Notes: a model not told the origin generated them from the letters alone. A stretch of 32,127 bases of DNA from an uncultured Gemmatimonadota bacterium (GCA_937871775.1 CALMOP010000269.1:1-32127); one strand, 5' to 3'; positions 1 through 8,249 are shown, counted from the stretch's first letter. Made by a program: numbers and translations.

Positions 1-1
1 C

Positions 2-319
2 CACGACGTCGACTTCCACGAGCTGGTGTACCACCTCGGCAGTCGGCCCCGACTGAAGGAACTGATCGCGGGTCTGTTGCGTCGAGTGGACCGGTACTGG
101 CTGATGCACGGCCTGATGCTGACCCATCGGCTGGAGTTCGAGGCCGAGCACCGGGCGCTCCTGGCGGCATTGCGAGCCCGGGACCCGGAGGCGGCGGCCG
201 GGCTGCTGGAGGCGCACCTGGCAGGTGCTTGCCGCCATCTGATTGCCGAGCTGACTCGACACGACTCCGGGGCCGGGGCCAGCGTGACCCCGGACCTCCC
301 CCCGGCGCCCGCCCGATAG
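2..319 (+). CDS. GntR-family regulator, FCD domain (5' truncated)
   Basis: The 3' end of a gene that begins before the window; the frame is open from base 2 and stops with TAG. The 105 visible residues resemble the end of an FCD ligand-binding domain: an early D-x-x-F-H-x-L segment, then EHRALLAALRARD and a closing EAHLAG helix, the usual all-helical pattern with acidic and His metal ligands. The N-terminal winged-helix DNA-binding domain is outside the window. FCD regulators usually repress catabolic genes and are released by an organic acid or acyl-CoA intermediate. The CoA-transferase pair starts 35 nt downstream on the same strand, so this regulator probably controls it. The proline-rich tail after the last helix looks unstructured. 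Family is fairly sure; ligand unknown. Confidence 0.75.
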   Translation, partial: HDVDFHELVYHLGSRPRLKELIAGLLRRVDRYWLMHGLMLTHRLEFEAEHRALLAALRARDPEAAAGLLEAHLAGACRHLIAELTRHDSGAGASVTPDLPPAPAR

Positions 320-354
320 CGGCGCCTTTCCGGCCCTGACCGCCAGCGGACCGC

Positions 355-1260
355 ATGCACTCCAAAGTCACCTCGATGCGCGAAGCCATCGCCGCCCACG
401 TCCATGATGGGGACACGGTGGTCATCGAAGGCTTCACCCATCTCATCTGCTTCGCCGCCGGGCACGAGATCATCCGGCAGCGGCGCCGCGACCTCACCAT
501 CGCCCGGCTGACGCCGGACCTGATCTACGACCAGATGATCGCCGCCGGCTGCGCCCGGAAGCTGGTCTTCTCCTGGGCCGGCAATCCCGGCGCCGGTTCG
601 CTGGGGGCCTTCCGGCGGGCGGTGGAGAAAGAGACCCCGCCCCTCGAGATCGAGGAGTACAGCCACTTCGGCATGGTGGCCCGGATGTCGGCCGGCGCCG
701 CGCGGCTGCCGTTCTGGACCATGCGGAACTACATGGGCACCGACCTTCCCAAGGCCAATCCGCTGATCCGCACCGTGACCTGCCCCTATACCGGCGAGGT
801 GCTGGCCACCGTGCCTGCGCTCAACCCCGATGTGACCATCATCCACGCCCAGCGGGCGGACCAGTTTGGGAACGCCCAGGTCTGGGGCCTGCTCGGCGTC
901 CAGAAGGAAGCGGCCTTCGCGTCGAAGCGGGTGATCGTGGTGGTGGAGGAGCTGGTGGACCAGTCGGTGATCCGGGCCGATCCCAATCGCACCCTGATTC
1001 CGGGCATGATCGTCGCTGCGGTGGTGGTGGAGCCGTGGGGCTGCCACCCCAGCTACGCCCAGGGCTACTACGATCGCGACAACGACTTCTACGTCGCCTG
1101 GGAGGACATCTCCCGCAACCCCGCCCGGCTGGAGGCCTACCTGCAGGAATTCGTCTACGGTGTGACGGACCGCGCGGCATACCTCAGGAAGCAACCGGAA
1201 TTGCGGGATCGACTCGCGGCCAAGGACCTGATCTGCGCGGGGGTGAACTATGGCTTCTAA
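355..1260 (+). CDS. CoA-transferase subunit A (glutaconate CoA-transferase / IpdA-like)
   Basis: 301-aa alpha subunit of a class I (family I) CoA-transferase heterodimer. The N-terminal part has the DGDTVVIEGFTH turn that starts the CoA-transferase fold, and the rest follows the GctA/IpdA pattern (AGHEIIRQ, LTPDLIYDQMIAAG, HAQRADQFGN, VVVEELVD). The family transfers CoA between acids such as glutaconate or 3-oxoacids. The mycobacterial IpdAB branch instead hydrolyses a ring in steroid degradation. Sequence alone does not decide between the two. The stop overlaps the start of the B subunit by 11 nt, so the subunits are co-translated, and an FCD regulator lies just upstream. The ATG at 355 has no clear Shine-Dalgarno; an ATG at 376 (Met8) is a possible alternative. 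Confidence 0.85.
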   Translation: MHSKVTSMREAIAAHVHDGDTVVIEGFTHLICFAAGHEIIRQRRRDLTIARLTPDLIYDQMIAAGCARKLVFSWAGNPGAGSLGAFRRAVEKETPPLEIEEYSHFGMVARMSAGAARLPFWTMRNYMGTDLPKANPLIRTVTCPYTGEVLATVPALNPDVTIIHAQRADQFGNAQVWGLLGVQKEAAFASKRVIVVVEELVDQSVIRADPNRTLIPGMIVAAVVVEPWGCHPSYAQGYYDRDNDFYVAWEDISRNPARLEAYLQEFVYGVTDRAAYLRKQPELRDRLAAKDLICAGVNYGF

Positions 1261-2050
1261 GGCGGCGCCCGCCGCGGACCAGGCCGCGGCTGCCTACTCG
1301 CCTGCCGAGATGATGGCCGCGGTGGCGGCCCGGGAGCTGGCCAACGGCGAGGTGGTCTTTGTCGGCATCGGGCTGCCCAACCTCGCCTGCAATCTGGCCC
1401 GGGCGCTGCAGGCGCCGGACCTGGTCCTGATCTACGAATCCGGCGCGGTGGGCGCGGTGCCCGAGCGGCTGCCGGTCTCGATCGGGGACCCCTCGCTGGT
1501 GACCGGGTCGCTGATGGTCTGTTCCATGGCCGATGTGTTCCAGCTGTTCCTGCAGAATGGCAAGATCGAGGTCGGGTTCCTGGGCGGGGCCCAGGTCGAT
1601 CGCTGGGGGAACATCAACACCACGGTGATCGGGAGCTACGACCGGCCCAAGGTCCGGCTCCCCGGTTCCGGCGGGGCCGCGGAGATCGCGATCCATGCCC
1701 GGCGGGTGGTCATCATCAGCCGGCTCAACGCTCGCGCTTTTCCGGCGGAGGTCGACTTCCTGACCAGCCCCGGTCAGCGCTGCCGAGGCCGGACCCGCAC
1801 GGAGCTGGGGATGCCCGGGGCGGGCCCGATCAAGGTGATCACCGACAAGGGCATCCTGGAGAATGATCCGGAGTCCGGAGAGATGGTCCTGACGGCGCTG
1901 TACCCCGGGGTTGCCGTGGCTGAGGTGAAAGCGAACATCGGCTGGCCGCTCCAGGTCCGGCCCCAGCTCGGGCTGGTTGCTCCGCCGACTGGGGAGGAGC
2001 TGCGACAGCTCCGAGAGGTGCTGGATCCGAAGAAACTGTTCCTGGGTTAG
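1250..2050 (+). CDS. CoA-transferase subunit B (glutaconate CoA-transferase / IpdB-like)
   Basis: 266-aa beta subunit partnering the gene that overlaps its start. Visible features are GIGLPNLA (about residues 39-46), an IYESG motif with Glu63, a GGAQVDRWGN segment (about 120) and a PGSGGA loop (about 145). In class I CoA-transferases the catalytic glutamate of the beta subunit forms the glutamyl-CoA thioester. Glu63 sits in the expected (S/E)-x-G context, which argues for a true transferase. The mycobacterial IpdB ring hydrolase is reported to lack this glutamate. The first ~15 residues are Ala-rich and poorly conserved, so translation could also begin at Met21 or Met22. A palindromic repeat lies 13 nt past the stop. 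Substrate is unproven; a dicarboxylate or 3-oxoacid is likely. Confidence 0.85.
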   Translation: MASKAAPAADQAAAAYSPAEMMAAVAARELANGEVVFVGIGLPNLACNLARALQAPDLVLIYESGAVGAVPERLPVSIGDPSLVTGSLMVCSMADVFQLFLQNGKIEVGFLGGAQVDRWGNINTTVIGSYDRPKVRLPGSGGAAEIAIHARRVVIISRLNARAFPAEVDFLTSPGQRCRGRTRTELGMPGAGPIKVITDKGILENDPESGEMVLTALYPGVAVAEVKANIGWPLQVRPQLGLVAPPTGEELRQLREVLDPKKLFLG

Positions 2051-2062
2051 GCAAGGGGTGCG

Positions 2063-2093
2063 CGTAGGGGCGACCCGTTGGGGTGCCCCTACG
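2063..2093. repeat. Palindromic repeat copy 1 (GTAGGGGC type)
   Basis: Inverted repeat with 9-base arms CGTAGGGGC and GCCCCTACG around a 13-base centre containing a partial ACCC/GGGT inner stem. It lies between the convergent ends of the CoA-transferase B gene and the barrel gene. No T-tract follows on either strand, so it is not a classical intrinsic terminator. Related copies are at 2784-2810 and 6807-6835. Confidence 0.75.
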
Positions 2094-2116
2094 GCTCCCG
2101 CTGAGGCGGAATGATC

Positions 2117-2668
2117 TCAGTGCAGGGTGAAGCTCGCCCCCAGCTGGATGACGTTCTGCTCGATATCGTCGACCACCTTCGACCAGCGGAAGGTCGCGGT
2201 GGGCGAGATCGAGACCTTCTTGCCGACGGGGATATCGTAGCCCAGGCCGGCTATGAACCCGAGGCCGCTCTCAGTGTCGGAGCTTCCTCCCGCCGATGCG
2301 GTCCACCCACCAACGCCGACGCCGCCCTTCAGGAACAGCCCACCAGCCGGCACCGGGTAGTAATAGGCGACGCCGGAGAGGTTCCAGGAGTTGAGGGTCA
2401 CCCCGCTCTCGTCCTTGCTCCAGCCGTCCGACTCGACCCCGAGCAGCAGCGAGTGGCCGACCGTGCCGCCCAGTGCGAAGTTGCCGGCCACCGCGCTCTC
2501 GCGCGTGGTGGAGCCGCAGTAGCTGCACCTCACGCCCAGCGATCCCCAGCCGAGTCCGGCGTTGAGCCAGAAGCCCTGCCGCCGGTCGGCGGCGCCCTGG
2601 GCGTGAACCGACTGGGTGGTGGCCGCGGCTAGAATCAACACCACCCCGGCCGTGAACATGCGTCGCAT
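2117..2668 (-). CDS. Outer-membrane beta-barrel protein
   Basis: 183-aa secreted protein. Residues 1-24 form a signal peptide (basic MRR, hydrophobic core, cut near SVHAQ). The mature part has alternating Gly/aromatic beta strands typical of an 8-stranded OmpA/OmpX-like barrel: AGLGWGSLG, GVGVGGWTAS, GLGFIAGLGYDIPVG, and a closing strand LGASFTLH. Two cysteines lie in CSYCG near residue 50, unusual for a barrel and possibly a disulfide in a loop. The start is well supported by a strong Shine-Dalgarno AGGAGG (2676-2681) seven bases before the ATG. It is transcribed alone, towards the CoA-transferase genes. Function is unknown; structural or small-molecule-binding barrels of this size are common in Gram-negative envelopes. 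Confidence 0.75.
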   Translation of the reverse strand: MRRMFTAGVVLILAAATTQSVHAQGAADRRQGFWLNAGLGWGSLGVRCSYCGSTTRESAVAGNFALGGTVGHSLLLGVESDGWSKDESGVTLNSWNLSGVAYYYPVPAGGLFLKGGVGVGGWTASAGGSSDTESGLGFIAGLGYDIPVGKKVSISPTATFRWSKVVDDIEQNVIQLGASFTLH

Positions 2669-2675
2669 GGTGATT

Positions 2676-2681
2676 CCTCCT
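2676..2681 (-). promoter_or_regulatory. Ribosome binding site of the barrel gene
   Basis: AGGAGG on the minus strand, seven bases before the ATG at 2668. It is among the closest matches to the anti-SD consensus in the window and fixes that start. Confidence 0.8.
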
Positions 2682-2783
2682 CGTCCGGGATGGATGTGGC
2701 CTGGACGCCCCGGACTTCCCGTCGCAGGCAGAGGCAGTCTCGGCCGGCGCGGTCAAGGGAGAGTCAAGTCGGGTGGGAGGCCG

Positions 2784-2810
2784 CAGGGACGACCCGGCGG
2801 GTCGCCCCTG
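2784..2810. repeat. Palindromic repeat copy 2 (GTAGGGGC type)
   Basis: CAGGGACGACCC and GGGTCGCCCCTG, 12-base arms with one mismatch and a GGC loop. It begins 3 nt past the stop codon of the M28 peptidase. The GGCGACCC/GGGTCGCC core is shared with the copy at 6807-6835. Confidence 0.75.
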
Positions 2811-2813
2811 TGG

Positions 2814-4202
2814 CTATCGTGGCAGCGGCTCCGGCAGGTCCGCCACGACATAGGCCATCACCGCGAACACCGCCACGCAGCGGGCGAAGTCAGCCGGGTC
2901 GAGCTTGTCGATTGTGTCGCCGTCGGTGTGGTGGAACCAGAAGTAGCGTTCCGCCTGGGTCAGCAGCCCCATGCCGGGAACCCCCCGTTCCATCAGGGGG
3001 CCGATGTCAGCCTCGCCGCCGCCCCGGCTGATCGAGTCGGCCTCGAGCGGCTCCAGCAGGTGGGATGCCTGGCGGATGATCTCGAAGGCCGCATCGCTGC
3101 CATTGAAGCTGAATCCAGCTGGCCGGAAGGCGCCCCCGTCCGATTCCATGGCCAGGACATGCTGCGCCATCTGCTCGGCGGTGCGACTGTCGCGATAGGC
3201 CCGACCGCCCCGGAGTCCGTTCTCCTCGTTGGTCCAGCCGACCGCCCGGATGCTGCGGCGCGGCCGCAGTCCCAGGCGCTGGAGCAGATGAACGGCCTCC
3301 CACGCGGCGACCATGCCGCCGCCGTCGTCCATGGCGCCCTGGCCCACGTCCCAGGAATCGATGTGCCCACCCAGCACGATGACTTCCTCGGGGGACTCGC
3401 GCCCGGTCAACTGGCCCATCACATTTCGGCTGGGTGCGTCCGGCAGGAGCCGGGCGCCCATGGTCAGATGCACCACGATCGCCTCGTCGCGATTCTGCAT
3501 CCGGTGCAGCATCATGGCGTCTTCCACCGTGATGGCGGCCGCAGGGATCTTCGCCAGGCTGTCGGAGCGCATGGAGCCGGTGTGAGGGCTGCGGATGCTG
3601 TAGGGAGTCACGCTCCGCACCAGCACCGCGACAGCACCATACTGTTCCGCCATCAGGGCCCCCACGCCGCGGTAGCGGACCGTGGCCCCGTAGTTGGTGA
3701 AGGGCACGTCATAGAGGACGATCTTGCCTTTCACCTCCGCGGCGCGTTCCTTGAGTTCGTCAAAGCTGGAGACCACCAGGACCGGGGCGGTCACCCCCTT
3801 CCTGGAAGTCCCGGCGCTCAGGCCCAGGCCCAGCATCGGCAGCCGGGCCCGACGGGGCGAGATCAGTTCAGCGGATTCCTCGCCGCGGACCCAGTGGGGG
3901 ACCATGACCGGCTCGGTCCAGGCACTGTCCAGGCCATCGCGCCGCATCGCGGCCAGGATCCAGTCCAGGGCACGTTCCAGGCTCTCGCTGCCGCTCAGGC
4001 GATGGCCGAAGCCATCGACCAGCCGAGCCAGCCGGTCGTAGGCGCTGCTGTCCGCGGTGGCGGCCTGGATGATCCGGGTGGCAACGTCGCGATACTGCGC
4101 CGGGATGCTGTCGGCCGTCACCTGGGCGTGGAGGGGCAGGGAGGCCGAACTGGCCAGCAGCACCATGGCAGCACAAACTGGGGGGCGGAGGGCTTTGAGC
4201 AT
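2814..4202 (-). CDS. Secreted M28-family zinc aminopeptidase with PA domain
   Basis: 462-aa exported metallopeptidase. Residues 1-27 are a signal peptide (cut after LPLHAQ). A PA-type insert spans about 120-250, and the catalytic domain follows. The M28 di-zinc ligands are visible: His280 and Asp282 in GGHIDSWD, Asp292 in MDDGG, the Glu pair 326-327 in NEENG, Asp355 in ESDGG and His425 in HHTDGDT. The family removes N-terminal residues from peptides, here in the periplasm or outside the cell. An open frame extends 156 bases upstream but codes for unconserved sequence, so the ATG directly before the signal peptide is chosen. No good Shine-Dalgarno precedes it. Its start overlaps the start of the divergent gene by two bases, so its promoter must lie inside that gene. 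A palindromic repeat sits at the 3' end. Confidence 0.9.
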   Translation of the reverse strand: MLKALRPPVCAAMVLLASSASLPLHAQVTADSIPAQYRDVATRIIQAATADSSAYDRLARLVDGFGHRLSGSESLERALDWILAAMRRDGLDSAWTEPVMVPHWVRGEESAELISPRRARLPMLGLGLSAGTSRKGVTAPVLVVSSFDELKERAAEVKGKIVLYDVPFTNYGATVRYRGVGALMAEQYGAVAVLVRSVTPYSIRSPHTGSMRSDSLAKIPAAAITVEDAMMLHRMQNRDEAIVVHLTMGARLLPDAPSRNVMGQLTGRESPEEVIVLGGHIDSWDVGQGAMDDGGGMVAAWEAVHLLQRLGLRPRRSIRAVGWTNEENGLRGGRAYRDSRTAEQMAQHVLAMESDGGAFRPAGFSFNGSDAAFEIIRQASHLLEPLEADSISRGGGEADIGPLMERGVPGMGLLTQAERYFWFHHTDGDTIDKLDPADFARCVAVFAVMAYVVADLPEPLPR

Positions 4203-6810
4203 GGTGGAAGGTCTGTCGAAGGTCGAGGAGAGGCAAGCACCCCCGGGGTCCCGGCGCGGCTGCCGGGCCGCGCTCTGGGCGGTGCTCTGCTGCGGCCTGC
4301 CGCAGGCGGCGCTGGCCCAGCGTGAACCGGTCCTCAAGCAGGTCAAGCTCCCCCACAATTACTACTACCGGGAGATGTACCTCCCCCAGGTGACCAGCGG
4401 GCCCTCGGCCGCCACCTGGTCCCCGGATGGCACCACGCTGATCTATTCGATGCAGGGGAGCCTGTGGCGCCAGGTTGTCGGGGACTCGGTGGCGGAACAG
4501 CTGACCACCGGCCCGGGCTACGACTACCAGCCGGACTGGTCCCCGGATGGATCCACCGTGGTTTACGCATCCTATCACGATGACGCGGTGGAGCTGCGGT
4601 TGCTTGACGTGACCACGCTGGTCTCGGCGCCGCTGCTCGCGGACGGAGCGGTCAATGTGGAGCCGCGCTGGTCGCCCATCGGAGGCCGGATCGGCTTCGT
4701 CTCGACCGCCTACCAAGGCCGCTTTCACATCTTCGTGCTGCCACTGAGTCGGGTAGCCGGAGCCGGGCCACGATATCGGGCCGCGGGGCCCGCGGAGCGC
4801 CTCACCGAGGACGTCGACTCGGGCCTGCCGCGCTACTACTACAGCCGCTACGACCACTACCTGTCACCGGCATGGTCCCCCGATGGCCGCGAGATCCTGC
4901 TGGTCAGCAACCGGGGCCGGACCTGGGGCACCGGCGGGTTGTGGCGGATGGAGGCGGTGCCCGGCGCGACCCTGCATCAGGTGCAGGAGGAGGAGTCCAC
5001 CTGGAGGATGCGTCCCGACTGGGCCCCGGACGGGCGCCGAATCGCCTATGCCAGCTATCTCGGCCGGCAGTGGCACCAGCTCTGGCTCACCAGTGTCGAT
5101 GGAGCGAGGGCCGGCGATCCGCTCCAGCTCACCTACGGCGAGTTCGACGCGACCGAGCCGCGCTGGTCACCCGACGGGCGGCACATTGCCTACATCAGCA
5201 ATGAGGGGGGCAATACCAGGCTGATGCTGGTGTCGGTGCCGGGCGGTGAGCGGCAGCCGGTGCTCCCGCTTCGTCGGGTCTTCCGGGAGCCGGTGGGCCG
5301 GCTGCGGATCACCGTGACCGACTCGGCCACTGGCCGGCCGCTCCCGGTCCGGATCTCGGTGACCCTGGCGGACGGCCGGAGCGCGGCCCCCGACGACGCC
5401 TGGCGGCACGCAGACGACGGTTTCGATCGGGCCCAACGCCGCTTTGAGGTCGGCTACTTCCACAGTGCCGGCGAGAGCACCCTCACCGCACCGGTGGGAT
5501 GGGTACGGGTGGAGGTGACTCATGGCCCGGAGTACCGGGTCTTCCGGGACAGCGTTCGGGTCACCAGCGGGGCCGTGACCAATCTGCGGCCGCGCATGAG
5601 ACGGCTGACCAGCCTGCCCGGATGGACCTCGGGAGACCTGCACGTCCACATGAACTACGGTGGCCACTATCGCGCGACCCCGGCAACCCTGGCCCGGCAG
5701 GCCCGCGCCGAGGGGCTCAACCTGGTGGAGAACCTGATTGTGAACAAGGAGGATCGGATGCCGGACATCGGCTACTTTACCGGGCGGCCGGATCCGGTCT
5801 CGTCGGCGAACCTGCTGCTGCTCCACGACCAGGAGTATCACACCAGCTGGTGGGGTCACACCGGCGCGCTCGGGCTCACCGACCACATCCTGTTGCCGGG
5901 CTATGCCGGCTACGCCGGTACTCCGGCCTGGAGCCTCTTTCCAGACAACGCCACCGTCGCGGAGCTGACCCACCGCCAGGGTGGGCTGTACGGGTACGTC
6001 CACCCGTTCGATACCGACCCCGATCCCGCGGACACCATCACCGCGCTCACCAACGCGCTGCCGGTCGACGTCGCCCTCGGCCAGGTGGACTACCTCGAGG
6101 TGGTGGGGTTCAGCGACCATCTGGCGACTTCGCGGGTCTGGTACCGGCTGCTCAACTGCGGCTTCCGGCTGCCAGCGGGTGCGGGCACCGACGCGATGAC
6201 CAACTTCGCCTCGCTGCGGGGGCCGGTGGGGACCGACCGGGTCTACGTGCAGTCGCCGGTGCCGCTTGATCGCCAGCGGTGGTACGCGGCACTCCGGGCC
6301 GGCAAGAGCTTCGCGACCAACGGCCCCCTGCTCCAGTTCGAGGCCGGTGGGGTCGGCATCGGAGGTGAAGTCCAGTTGCCCGCAGCGGGTGGTCAGGTCC
6401 GCCTGCATCTGGTCCTCAACTCCATCGTCCCGATCGATCACCTGGAGCTTGTCGGGAACGGTGAAGTCGTGGCCACGATCCCGCTTCACGGGGACCGTAC
6501 CCACGCGGACACCAGCGTGACCCTGACAGTTCACCGCAGTGGCTGGTATCTGCTTCGGGCCTGGAGCGAGCAGGCTCGGGAGCCGATTCTGGATATCTAC
6601 CCGTTTGGCAGCACCAGCCCGATCTATGTCTCAGTCGGGGGCGCCCCGGTCCGGAACGGCGTGGACGCTGCATATTTCCTGGCGTGGATCAACCGCCTGG
6701 AGGCTGCGGTGGAGGCCCATTCCGGCTGGAATGCCAGCGCCGAGCGGCGGGAGGTGCTGGGCCGGATCCAGGCGGCACGCGCGGAATTCGAACGGCGGCG
6801 GCCGTCGTAG
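4201..6810 (+). CDS. Secreted TolB-like beta-propeller / CehA-McbA metallohydrolase fusion
   Basis: 869-aa exported protein. A twin-arginine-like or Sec signal (RRGCRAALWAVLCCG, cut near AALAQ) is followed by TolB/PD40 propeller repeats (about residues 60-365; repeated WSPDG motifs), a short beta domain (about 370-465), a CehA/McbA-type PHP-like hydrolase (about 475-720) and a C-terminal beta sandwich. Likely metal ligands are His481 and His483 in GDLHVH, His601 in YVHPFD and Asp664 in AGTDAMTN. Members hydrolyse esters or phosphoesters (CehA cleaves carbaryl), but substrates of the propeller fusions are unknown. The start is supported by GGAGG at 4187-4191; the frame is open further upstream, but that part lies antisense to the peptidase. 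The stop TAG is inside a palindromic repeat. Family placement is firm, substrate is not. Confidence 0.88.
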   Translation: MVEGLSKVEERQAPPGSRRGCRAALWAVLCCGLPQAALAQREPVLKQVKLPHNYYYREMYLPQVTSGPSAATWSPDGTTLIYSMQGSLWRQVVGDSVAEQLTTGPGYDYQPDWSPDGSTVVYASYHDDAVELRLLDVTTLVSAPLLADGAVNVEPRWSPIGGRIGFVSTAYQGRFHIFVLPLSRVAGAGPRYRAAGPAERLTEDVDSGLPRYYYSRYDHYLSPAWSPDGREILLVSNRGRTWGTGGLWRMEAVPGATLHQVQEEESTWRMRPDWAPDGRRIAYASYLGRQWHQLWLTSVDGARAGDPLQLTYGEFDATEPRWSPDGRHIAYISNEGGNTRLMLVSVPGGERQPVLPLRRVFREPVGRLRITVTDSATGRPLPVRISVTLADGRSAAPDDAWRHADDGFDRAQRRFEVGYFHSAGESTLTAPVGWVRVEVTHGPEYRVFRDSVRVTSGAVTNLRPRMRRLTSLPGWTSGDLHVHMNYGGHYRATPATLARQARAEGLNLVENLIVNKEDRMPDIGYFTGRPDPVSSANLLLLHDQEYHTSWWGHTGALGLTDHILLPGYAGYAGTPAWSLFPDNATVAELTHRQGGLYGYVHPFDTDPDPADTITALTNALPVDVALGQVDYLEVVGFSDHLATSRVWYRLLNCGFRLPAGAGTDAMTNFASLRGPVGTDRVYVQSPVPLDRQRWYAALRAGKSFATNGPLLQFEAGGVGIGGEVQLPAAGGQVRLHLVLNSIVPIDHLELVGNGEVVATIPLHGDRTHADTSVTLTVHRSGWYLLRAWSEQAREPILDIYPFGSTSPIYVSVGGAPVRNGVDAAYFLAWINRLEAAVEAHSGWNASAERREVLGRIQAARAEFERRRPS

Positions 6811-6835
6811 GGGCGACCCTACGGGTCGCCCCTAC
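6807..6835. repeat. Palindromic repeat copy 3 (GTAGGGGC type), perfect hairpin
   Basis: GTAGGGGCGACCC and GGGTCGCCCCTAC, a perfect 13-base inverted repeat with a TAC loop. Its first bases supply the TAG stop codon (6808-6810) of the propeller/CehA gene, so the element appears to have inserted at, or co-evolved with, the gene end. Confidence 0.85.
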
Positions 6836-6881
6836 CGCCCCCCCCACGCCCGCCGCCATCACCCAACCTGAACGGACAACG

Positions 6882-8186
6882 ATGATGACCATCCGCTGGA
6901 TCTTCGCAATCACCGCGGCCGCTGCAACATCCCTCGGTGCCCAGGACCTCACTGTGATCCGGGCGGGCCGGTTGGTGGATGTTGAGCAGGGGAGCGTCCT
7001 CACCAACCAGGTCATCGTGGTCCGGGGGGAGCGGATCGAGTCGGTTGCGCCGGCTGGTGCCGCCCTGCCCAAGGGCGCCCGGGTGATCGACCTGACCGGG
7101 TACACGGTGCTGCCGGGCCTGATCGATTGTCACACTCATCTGGTGGGCCTTCTCCAGACCGCCAGCGTGGGCGACTTCCTGACCCGCTCGGCGGCCCAGG
7201 ACGTTCTGGACGGGGTCCGTCACGCCGGAGAAACGCTGCGCGCCGGGTTCACCAGCGTGCGCGACGTCGGAGTGTACCGGGCCTTCACCGATGTGGCCCT
7301 GCGGGGCGCCATCAACGACGGCACCGTCGAGGGACCCCGGATGCTGGTGGCCGGCGCCTACGTGACGGTGTCCAGTGGCGGTGGAGAGCTGACCGGCATG
7401 GCTCCGGATGTCGTCCTTCCGTCCGAGATGCGGCGCGGGGTGGCCAACTCGGTGCCGGAAGTGCGCCAGCGGGTGCGGGAGCTGCTCAACGGCGGGGCCG
7501 ACTTCATCAAGGTCATCGCCACTGGCGCGGTGCTCACACTGGGAACCGAACCCGGGACCCCGGAGTTCACCGAGGAGGAGATTCACGCCGCGGTAACCGA
7601 GGCGGCCAACTACGGCACCTTCGTGGCCGCCCATGCCCACGGCGCCGAGGGGATCAAGCGGGCGGTGCGGGCGGGGGTGCGGTCCATTGAGCACGGATCC
7701 CTGGCCGATGACGAGGCGTTGGCCCTCATGAAGGAGCACGGCACCTGGCTGGTGGCGGATATCTGGAACGGAGACTACATCGATTCCGTCGGGACCCGGG
7801 ATGGCTGGCCGGAGGAGACCCTCCGCAAGAACCGGGAGACTACCGAAACCCAGCGGGTCGCCTTCCGGAAGGCGGTAAAGCTGGGGCTGCACCTCGCCTA
7901 TGGCACCGACAGCGGGGTCTATCCCCATGGGCTCAACGCGGCCCAGCTGCCCTACATGGTAAAGTACGGCATGACGTCGATGCAGGCCGTTCAGTCGGCA
8001 ACGATCGATGCCGCCAGGCTGCTGCGTTGGGAGGATCGGGTCGGTTCGGTGAGCGCCGGGAAGTTCGCCGATCTCATCGCCGTGAAGGGAGATGCCCTGG
8101 CGGACCTGAACAGTCTGATGACCGTCGCCTGGGTACTAAAAGGGGGACGGGTGGTCGTTGGGACCGGAGGGCAGAGTATCCGGTAA
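6882..8186 (+). CDS. Secreted metal-dependent amidohydrolase (imidazolonepropionase/prolidase-like)
   Basis: 434-aa protein of the amidohydrolase superfamily. Residues 1-20 are a signal peptide ending in SLGAQ. An N-terminal beta-sandwich piece is followed by the TIM barrel, with the metal-site set visible: His84 and His86 in DCHTHL, Lys210 in FIKVIATG (the usual carboxylated lysine), His251/His253 in HAHG, His271 in SIEHGS and Asp343 in GTDSG. Close families act on Xaa-Pro or Xaa-Arg dipeptides and similar amides, so a periplasmic dipeptidase role is plausible. Two adjacent ATGs (6882, 6885) are possible starts. The gene follows the CehA fusion by 71 nt in the same direction; the palindromic repeat lies between them. 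A homologue with a lipoprotein signal is at 22809-24191. Confidence 0.88.
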   Translation: MMTIRWIFAITAAAATSLGAQDLTVIRAGRLVDVEQGSVLTNQVIVVRGERIESVAPAGAALPKGARVIDLTGYTVLPGLIDCHTHLVGLLQTASVGDFLTRSAAQDVLDGVRHAGETLRAGFTSVRDVGVYRAFTDVALRGAINDGTVEGPRMLVAGAYVTVSSGGGELTGMAPDVVLPSEMRRGVANSVPEVRQRVRELLNGGADFIKVIATGAVLTLGTEPGTPEFTEEEIHAAVTEAANYGTFVAAHAHGAEGIKRAVRAGVRSIEHGSLADDEALALMKEHGTWLVADIWNGDYIDSVGTRDGWPEETLRKNRETTETQRVAFRKAVKLGLHLAYGTDSGVYPHGLNAAQLPYMVKYGMTSMQAVQSATIDAARLLRWEDRVGSVSAGKFADLIAVKGDALADLNSLMTVAWVLKGGRVVVGTGGQSIR

Positions 8187-8249
8187 GGCCGGGTATCGAC
8201 ATGGATCCTGACCCCGGGTCCGCGCCGGTCGCAGGCCGCGATGTATTGA

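Noticed and set aside
2616-4325. Long open frame (569 codons) on the plus strand across the M28 peptidase
   Set aside because: It is antisense to a gene with complete catalytic motifs, and its translation is rich in His/Gln/Gly/Asp/Arg with no domain pattern; a shadow of GC-rich coding.
5167-6534. 455-codon open frame on the minus strand
   Set aside because: Antisense to the CehA domain; no recognisable motif and a composition typical of shadow frames.
8247-8249. TGA upstream of the coding-like tail as another selenocysteine codon
   Set aside because: The frame before it does not look coding and has no start or site; no sign of a Cys-aligned motif.
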